From contig NSJX01000001.1 in NCBI GenBank assembly GCA_002286715.1, forward strand, positions 2,781,929-2,845,928: 64,000 nt of DNA, in the 5' to 3' direction. The DNA is from Dentipellis sp. KUC8613. Lineage: Eukaryota; Basidiomycota; Agaricomycetes; Russulales; Hericiaceae. A program made the translations under genes and the position numbers. Of this stretch, positions 57,061-64,000 are shown one piece after another. Position 1 is the stretch's first letter. Each line of letters begins with the position of its first letter. The notes beneath the pieces were generated by a model. That model did no database searches. It was not told the DNA's origin and saw only the letters and a list, made by a program, of their open reading frames with translations.

Positions 57061-58096
57061 TTACACACTGTCCGTGGCGCCCTCCACCCGCGGGGCACGC
57101 GCCTGCATCTGCACCTGCGCAACGCCGATCTCCACCACCGGCATCGACCCGTCCTCCTCCCCAATCGCCCTCAGATCCGCTTCGCGCAGGCGCGCGCCCT
57201 CCTTCTCCATCGCGATGGTATCAAATGAGGATATGGATATCGTCTTCTCCCGCCTGGCCCCGCGCGGGGTCCCCAAGGGGAGCTGGGTATGCGTGTGCGT
57301 GCGGCCCGGACTGGGCATCGCGATCAGGACGGCGACTTGCGCCTCGGCGTCTTCGGGCAGCTCGTCTGCGGGTGCGTCGTTGCCCTTGGCCTTCGCGCCC
57401 TCGTCGGCGCGCCGTTCTGGCGCCGGGAAGCGCCGGAAGGGGTTGCTGAACCGGAGGAGGGGGTAGTCGGGGAGAGGAAGCGGCGTCGGGGCGCGGGGAG
57501 GCTCCTCGTGCTCGGGGAGCTTGTTGCTACTCAGGGTCGTCGACAGCGGCTGCGGAAGGATAAGTGTGAGAGGGAGCCGAGCGTGGTAATAATGGGTGCG
57601 CACAGATATGGATCCCCACTTGTCGTCACACCCGTACCAGGCCTGGGTGAGCGACACCTCATACATCTTCGGTTTCTCTCCCAGCTTGATGATGCGCCCA
57701 CCCGGGGGCGGGGATGGCGGGACGTAGGTCCCGTTGGCGATGGCTTCGAGCACGGCCTGGCGGTGGCGTCTGCGGATGACCATGGATCGAAAGATGATCA
57801 CACCGGAAACACTCAGAAGCAGGAGAAGAGTTGCTAAGATGATCATGATTCTTCAGAATGGATGCGGGCCATAGTCGGCGGGTAACATACCTAGGAAAGT
57901 GTAGACTGAAACCAAGGCGGTGTTACAGAGTCGTCTCTCTCGGAAGGGGAATGCACGCACGATATAAGGACGATGAACCGGGGGAAGGCCCTGAGCTGCC
58001 TCCACCACCGTCTCCGCCCGATGAGGAGGTAGAGGTAGCGTCAGGCGTAGCACTCGAGAGCGCTGGGGACGAGAAGGACGTAGTAGTAGAAGACAT
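57061..58096 (-). CDS. single-pass membrane protein, fungal-specific
   Basis: ATG 58096 begins a Ser/Thr-rich extracellular-type stretch (MSSTTTSFSSPALSSATPDA), then a very small exon supplies LYTFL, and splicing joins it to ATLLLLLSVSGVIIFRSMVI, a transmembrane helix followed by RRRHRQ. The cytosolic part contains KPKMYEVSLTQAWYG, Pro-rich linkers and ends VEGATDSV before the stop at 57061. This order (Ser/Thr-rich head, one TM helix, basic stop-transfer) recurs in conserved agaricomycete proteins of unknown role. No enzymatic motif seen. Confidence 0.7.
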
Positions 58097-59316
58097 AGCA
58101 GCCGTGATACTCGTTTACAAAACGTGAATGTATATCGTTGAAGGTCTGAAATGCTATACTTCTGTTAGTATTCCGTTGACAGTGACGTGTCACGCACCTC
58201 TAGGACTGGTATCTCAAGACAGCCTCACCGAAGAACCGAGCGTCGCTGACACGAGGATACGAAGACAAGTAACCGGCTAATTCGTTGTTGAGATCATGGA
58301 CGTCATGCAGGTTCGATATTTCGTACCGTGCAGTGTCGCTCGCGTGGTATATCTCGGCCTCGACGCGTCGGCTTGGGCTGCTGAAAAATGTCAGCCGGTT
58401 GCGGATGAGGTGGAAGTCTGGAGGGAACACACCCGATCCAAGTTCCACGGTGAGTTATATACAAATCTTGCACTGGAGAGCGTGAGGGAAAGTGGCTGGG
58501 AGGAGATGGCGACGAGGTACCGACCAATCGGCATCACCCGAATCGACTGCGCAACAGCAGTGCAACATACCCGATTCGCAAAGTTTGGTTCACGGTGTAG
58601 CCTGTCATCTTGTAAAATAGACGAAAACATTCCAAAGCTTCTCTAGACATGACATGAATTTTTTTCGAGCTGGTGCTTTATTACAGTACCATGGACGAGA
58701 TAAGATTGGCTGAGGCTCGGTGTAAAGGACGGCACGATTAGTCATCGCCTTCTACCCGGGCCGGGCCGGGCCGGGCCCCCAGGCTCCGCCGGGTACTCAG
58801 GCCAGTTGTCTGCATGCACATTTTCCGTTCAGCATTGAACAAGATACTGTGATGCACCTGGGTGTGGAATTTTCATATCGCTATCTGGCTGAATCCATGG
58901 ACATACACCGACCTTCAGAGCTCGTCTAGATCTGAACCAGAAAATTTTACTCCTGGTTCCACTAATGTCGGAGCCAAACTGACGACTTTGTGGCCCAGGT
59001 CCCACTGCATGACGACCATCGCTTTTCTGTAAGTCCAAATATTCTGTTTTCAAGCCAGCTGCTTCCCCCTAAAATGTATCCATTGATAGCTCTCGAGTAC
59101 TGAGATAGCATCTTCATAACAGGCGAGTCTCAGGCTTGACAGTGATGATGCGTCCGGTTTGTTTGATGGCAGAGATGCAGAATGTAATTGAATAAAGAGA
59201 CTCGAAATTCCACCAGCCTGAGGCCCATGCCCTACTGGAGAGGAATTCGGCCGGCTGCTTGAAGCAGTCACTGTCACTAGAATGCATCAGCCATTCAAGT
59301 CCGAATCATCACAAAT
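58097..59316. other. gene-poor stretch
   Basis: A minus-strand frame 58200-58448 (PPDFHLIRNRLTFFSSPSRR ...) and a plus-strand frame 58296-58646 overlap; neither has a convincing start or domain. A GGCCC/GGGCC tandem (CCGGGCCGGGCCGGGCC) lies near 58756-58778. The frame 59050-59277 (-) has no ATG. No confident gene. Confidence 0.45.
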
Positions 59317-59978
59317 TCAGAAGGCCCCACCGTGCTTGATCACGGGGTCTCCGACAGGCTCTGACTGAGCAGAGGTGCTCGTATCCTCAGTCAAGGCAGC
59401 CTCGGCTACGCTGATGTGGATGTTTCCCGATACAAAGAGCTCGCCGCGATTTCGACGGAGATTGAAACCCGGCTTCGTCAATCGGCATTGATATTCTGGG
59501 ATCGAGCATTATGTTCGTGAGGTGGGGCGTACAGAAAATCTTGACAACAAACAAACCATCTACGTTGTTGTGCAACAAGACATCCACAGGCACGTCGGTT
59601 TCTCCTAGTAGCATTGTTTCGGAGGTCTTCGAGCTATGGAACACTTGCAGTCGGGTGGTCGACGACCGACTCGGAGATCTGAGGTCAAAGCATCAACTAT
59701 ATGTGCACCAAGTGTAAGATCCTCATTTTACTTGATTACGAAGAGGTCATTCCACTCGGGATTTGGCCCACTGACTGTCACTGTGCGATACAGATGCCTG
59801 CCTTCTGGGGTCACCAGCACGAACGAGTTCACCGAAGACGGCCATAGACGAGGCGAAGATAGGTCGCGAGCACGTATAACTATTGAGTGAGCAGTCAGCA
59901 ACCGAGGCAATATCCCTGGACGTATGGTCAGAGCTTACTCTTGATCTCTATGTCTTGAGCACTGCTCTCAGAAGGCAT
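59317..59978 (-). CDS. small C2-domain protein
   Basis: Exons from ATG 59978 (MPSESSAQDIEIK), then IIRARDLSSPRLWPSSVNSF, VTVSGPNPEWNDLFVIK, VFHSSKTSETMLLGETDVPV and ELFVSGNIHISVAEAALTED join in frame and end DPVIKHGGAF before TGA at 59317. About 160 residues. The order ARDL ... NPEWND ... G-x-x-x-V is the hallmark of a C2 beta-sandwich. The acidic Ca2+-binding loops look poorly conserved (RLWPSSVNS in place of a D-x-D type loop), so binding may be Ca2+-independent. Stand-alone C2 proteins of this size are common in Agaricomycetes. Role unknown. Confidence 0.65.
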
Positions 59979-60492
59979 TAGCTCTCCGACAATATAGATG
60001 CAGAGCGAAGACTCCGACCCGAGACGCACCTATCGCCCATTGCACATGATAAATCAACGTGGACATACACGAGCACACATCGCTGAGTATGTTTAGCGCT
60101 AGAACTTGAGCGCTAACGCCTGCGTATGCCAGTGGTGGGCTCCCAGCTCCTTCGGATCACTGGCCCAAGAACCCAGAAAACAAGAAATGTAGTAGCTGAA
60201 ATACTTCAACATTCTGAGGACGGAGTAGCTTGAAAAACTAATCACAGAGGAGGAGGAGGATGGCAAGCCCGACCGTAGATTGACACCCGATCGCGAGTGG
60301 GCAACTGCAATCAAGATATTCCCACGCGTGCATACCAGCAAACATAATTGGGCAAGGTCAAAAGTTTAGAACTTGATATACTTCAGCAAAGGCCTCTGAT
60401 TTCCCAAGTTACATAGTACATCGTAAAGCAAACAACAGCTATCATTACAACTCAACCTCTGGCTCTCAGGCTGTCGCTCAGCTGAAAAACGA
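59979..60492. other. intergenic region
   Basis: Promoter of the C2 gene and 3' flank of the TFIIIC subunit gene. The frame 60099-60341 (-) has no support. Confidence 0.5.
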
Positions 60493-63400
60493 TTATACGG
60501 ACAGCCAACGGCGATACAAGCCTTCTGCCAAAGGTGTCGCGCCGGTCATGACAAAGATCAAAGACAGGTTGTATGCTGCTTCTCTAGCCAATCCGATATC
60601 CTATATCACACTTGTTAGACTCAAGCTACAGATGGAAAATTGAAGCCGACGTGCCTCGGAATTGATTTTGGTACGCGCCTCCGCAATCTCGAGCACGCGC
60701 TCATAATGTTTCACCGCGAGAGAATGTAGTCCTAGTGGCTCTTGAACATCACGAGATAATACAGCTGACAGAGAAGCTCACCAAGCTGCTGGAACGCCCG
60801 TCCGAAATTGAATTCTACTTCATCTACACCATTGAGGTCTTCTTTTCGCATTTCCCGGTATTTTGATAAAAATGCCATTCCCTGTGACCACAGCATGAAT
60901 GATCTGTCGAAATTCATCCATATGAGTAAACAATTACCTGTGTAATGAAGTGATTCCTGTTGTCCGCTTGTCGCTGCATTGCACGGCCCATGTATGCTAT
61001 CGCAAGGCTCAAACAAATCATGGGGTCGTCTTCACAATAGTCGTACGCGTGTAGGAGATAAACTACAATCTGTGTGAATGTCAGACTGACGGAGCAAGAA
61101 GGAAAGACGTACATATCGCGCTCTGATAGCTCTTCGCTGCCAAAGCAATTTGACCATACATGGTAACCAGAATCGGATTGTGTTTTGTCGGCACCTCAGG
61201 GATTTTTTTCTTCTCTTCCGCCGTATCTCCTTCGCCTTCGTCGTCCTCGTTTGCGTCGTCATCTTCGATAGCTTTTCCCTTGCTAGAGATAACAGATGCC
61301 AAGCCCCACCGTCTTCCGCTCCACCGGATATTGTCTTTGCTCTTTACAGCTGCATCACTCAGGCGAACTTCGCGAAGAAGATGCTTCTGTAATGTGGAAA
61401 CGATAAAGGCATCGGTCGCATGGAACCCACTGGCGAGCGTAGCACTGAGGAGACGCAGAGGCTCGTTGTTGAACTGGTATGGGCCTGCCAATTTGCGATA
61501 CTGCTCGACCACGACATTCCACCTCCGTGCGTGGATCGCGCATGCTGCGATGTGTGCTAAAATGAGAAACAGGGATTTGTTCGGCGAAAACGACCTACTA
61601 ATTATCGCGAAACGGATAGTGTCCTGCATCGCCCGACTCTGATATGCATTCGAGAAGATGACGTGCCGCAACACTTCGTCCGCGACCTCGTACTGCCCGC
61701 GCCTCGTGAGCAGGAACGCATACTGATCTCTGGATCAGCATTTACCGAGGCGAACGAGCTGAATCCACTCAACTTGCATGAAAAGCTCTAGCCAGTCATC
61801 GAAGGAGATAGTACGGAAAACACCGACAGCGCCGTTCTGTGGTCCAGAGCCCTCTTTTCTTGCGCGGTGGACCGCTCTGTCGTGCTCTATTCAGGTTAGA
61901 CATCAGGATGCATTCGAGAACGATCATGACAGCCTACCTAGATCGATATGCAACCGCGTTGCGATATCTTCTTCAGTGGTTTCGATGGCCTTCCTTCTCC
62001 TCCGACCCGGGAACATGCCGCTAAAGGGATTGTTCTAGACACCATGAATGAGGAAGCGTCAAGTACGTTGTAGATGCTTCTTCCAGAACTACTCACCCTT
62101 GTAGTCAAGAAAAGCCTGCGCGTCTCTCTGAACATCTCCACAAGCTTCTCAGTCTCGAGTATCCATTCTTTCTCCGCATTGCCTCCCTCCGTCCCCTCTG
62201 CCTGCTCGGCGAGCACTCGCGGCCACAGGGTCTTCACCCGCGCATATCCTTGCTTCGCTTCTTCCTCTTTCTTCGTCTCCAATTCTTTTATTTGCGCAGG
62301 CGTGAGTCTATTCTGCACCTTTGTGCTCGCTTTCCCTTTCCCCTTTCCTTTCGCCCCTGGGGCCTCTTCAAAAAGCGATGAGGCGGGTGCGTCGGCGGCT
62401 TGGGAGGAGCTGGTCTGCTCGCGAGGCCGACGTTTTCTGGAATGGATGACTGGCCATTGGAGACTCCGTTATCTCCTGGAAAGTTTACGAGATATGTGTA
62501 GCACACCTTGGTAGACGAGCTCCAGCGCCTTCCGAGTTTCGCCAAGAACTTCATAAATTTCGGCAAGCCGCATCTTCGCATCGTTATGCGAAGGATCTGC
62601 TGCTATGACTAGGTGGAAATTATGAGAAAACGGAACTTTGAATGGAATACGACTAACCATGTTCGTAGACCTCCGAAGCGTCTTTCAAGTCGCCAAGCAT
62701 GTGAGCGCAGCGCGCCACTTGTAGTAGGACATACAGACTACTAGTCTGTAGCCGGTGGAACAAAGTACATTTAGTTTTAAGCTTTATTAGAGTATATGCT
62801 ACTTACCGAGACGTCTTGACCAAGAAGCTCATAGATGGGCCTTGCTTGAGCATACATCTCGCGGTCCACATATGCATCTGCGATCTCTCCAAATAGTGGA
62901 GCATAGTCGGCCACGTCCTGTGCCAGCACGATATTGGCATGCATCTGGGTTTCCACAACACCAAGACTGTAGTCAATGTCTACCCAACAGTCAATATACG
63001 GGTTTTGATACTCACAGCTCCTTCGTCGGCATCCCCCATCCGGATCCGCGCGACAGCCAGACGATGCCGAGCATTCACATCAAGTGCATAACCGCCGCCT
63101 TCTCTTCCCTCTCCGGCAGTCCCCGGGACGTCGTATTCACGGTCGTCCTCGACAGCGTCCCAGAACCGCTCGCGTGCACGTCCTTGAAGCCACCGCGTGC
63201 CCGCTCGGACAACATGGACTGCCTTGTCGTATTTACCGATCGCATTGTGCAGGTCTGCAAGCACGAGGAGGTCAAGAGCGCCAAATGTGTTTTGCTTTGA
63301 GTTGTCTGTAATGGGGGCTTGCAAAGCTGGGTCGATGGTCGATAATTCCGCAGATGCTGAGGCCGACTCGGGCGGACCATCGGGATACTGCGACACGTAG

Positions 63401-64000
63401 TGCTCGAATGCAGACTGATAGAGGTCTGCGAGTAGCGTGAGGTCGCCGAGGTCGACAAGGATGGGCCTGAGCTCGGAGAGGACCGTGAGGTCGTGCGGCA
63501 CCCGTTTCAAGAGTGCAAGAAGAGCAATGCGCGCCTAAGATGTTCTGGTCGTAAGAAGCCAAGTAGAAAGAGAGCAGACTACATACGGTGCGTGTGTCGC
63601 CGATCTCCTTTGCTAAAGCAGCCCTGTCCCAAAGCGCTGAGATATTGGTGGGGTCGAGTGATGAAAGTTTAGCATAGCAATACAAGGCTTGTTGATTGAA
63701 GCCAAGAGCCCTGAAAACAGTTGAGCAACGACACGATGTCAGAGAGGAACTTGTCTCGCGGGGGCCAATATTTTCGCCCGTAAGTAGTCTCACTGACCTG
63801 CTTTCTCTTGCGAGCCCTTCCCACTCCTCTGCATCTCCTCGCAGATGTGCACCCATTACCCTGACTCGGAGTGCCTTCTCCTTTTCACCTTGATCATCGA
63901 AGCATTTTGCGAGGACAGCCCACGCAGGCGCAGCTCGCGGTTCAATGCGGATGACTTCCCGAGCAAGTCGGGTGGTCTCGGGGAGATTTGAGTCAATGTA
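60493..64000 (-). CDS. TFC4: TFIIIC subunit, TPR protein (Tfc4/Sfc4/GTF3C3), partial
   Basis: Many short exons encode tetratricopeptide repeats: REVIRIEPRAAPAWAVLAKC, YCYAKLSSLDPTNISALWDR, HNDAKMRLAEIYEVLGETRK, then a charged linker (GKGKGKASTKVQNRLTPAQI). After the linker, FNFGRAFQQLG and the spliced end AREAAYNLSLIFVMTGATPL then AEGLYRRWLSV are the signature C-terminus of the tau131/TFIIIC-102 subunit. TFIIIC binds A and B boxes of tRNA genes and recruits TFIIIB for Pol III. The stop is TAA at 60493; the N-terminus lies beyond the window. No break seen. Confidence 0.9.

Noticed and set aside
57289..57837. A 182-codon plus-strand frame opposite the membrane-protein gene
   Set aside because: GC-rich shadow of the minus-strand gene with no start context or domain.
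57061..58096. UstYa-like membrane protein
   Set aside because: It has one transmembrane helix but no H-x-x-H-C type motifs of that family.
59050..59277. A second C2-domain gene downstream of the first
   Set aside because: The frame has no ATG, lacks the NPxWN block and does not splice to neighbouring frames.

Overview
The window reads as nuclear DNA of a mushroom-forming basidiomycete (Agaricomycetes-like). Genes are cut by many 45-60 nt GT..AG introns. The families present (MLKL-type four-helix-bundle proteins, Mx-type dynamins, MYND proteins, OYE-type enoate reductases, tandem SDRs) are typical of that group. The tRNA genes are eukaryotic, without encoded CCA. I found no bacterial, viral or organellar block.

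Layout. 1-13.3 kb: tail of an Old Yellow Enzyme (OYE) gene, a tRNA-Gly, a 14-exon four-helix-bundle protein, a C2H2 zinc-finger protein, then three OYE paralogues interspersed with two more tRNA-Gly(GCC) genes. 13.4-17.0 kb: two tandem short-chain dehydrogenases with hydrophobic C-terminal tails. 18.0-21.1 kb: dynamin-like GTPase 1. 21.8-26.6 kb: two tandem ALDH3-type aldehyde dehydrogenases. 27.4-32.3 kb: a WD40 gene that by my splice reconstruction runs in frame into a four-helix-bundle plus protein kinase unit. 32.5-39.9 kb: dynamin-like GTPases 2 and 3. 42.1-42.9 kb: a PIF/Harbinger-like MITE with 46-bp terminal inverted repeats and TAA target duplications. 43.5-49.7 kb: a family of small secreted precursors, three of them carrying Kex2-type sites between repeated peptides ending in G-H-(S/T)-H. 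50.0-56.5 kb: a small basic protein, a UBE2S-type E2 enzyme and three tandem MYND-finger paralogues. 56.6 kb: tRNA-Ile(AAT). 57.1-64.0 kb: a single-pass membrane protein, a small C2-domain protein and the C-terminal part of a TFIIIC TPR subunit.

The region is dominated by tandem paralogues. OYE, SDR and ALDH enzymes together would suit reduction or oxidation of reactive carbonyls, but no scaffold synthase is present, so a biosynthetic cluster is not supported. The dynamins and the two four-helix-bundle proteins resemble components of innate-immune or cell-death systems elsewhere; that role is inference here. The two most novel items are the G-H-x-H peptide-precursor family and the WD40/four-helix-bundle/kinase fusion.
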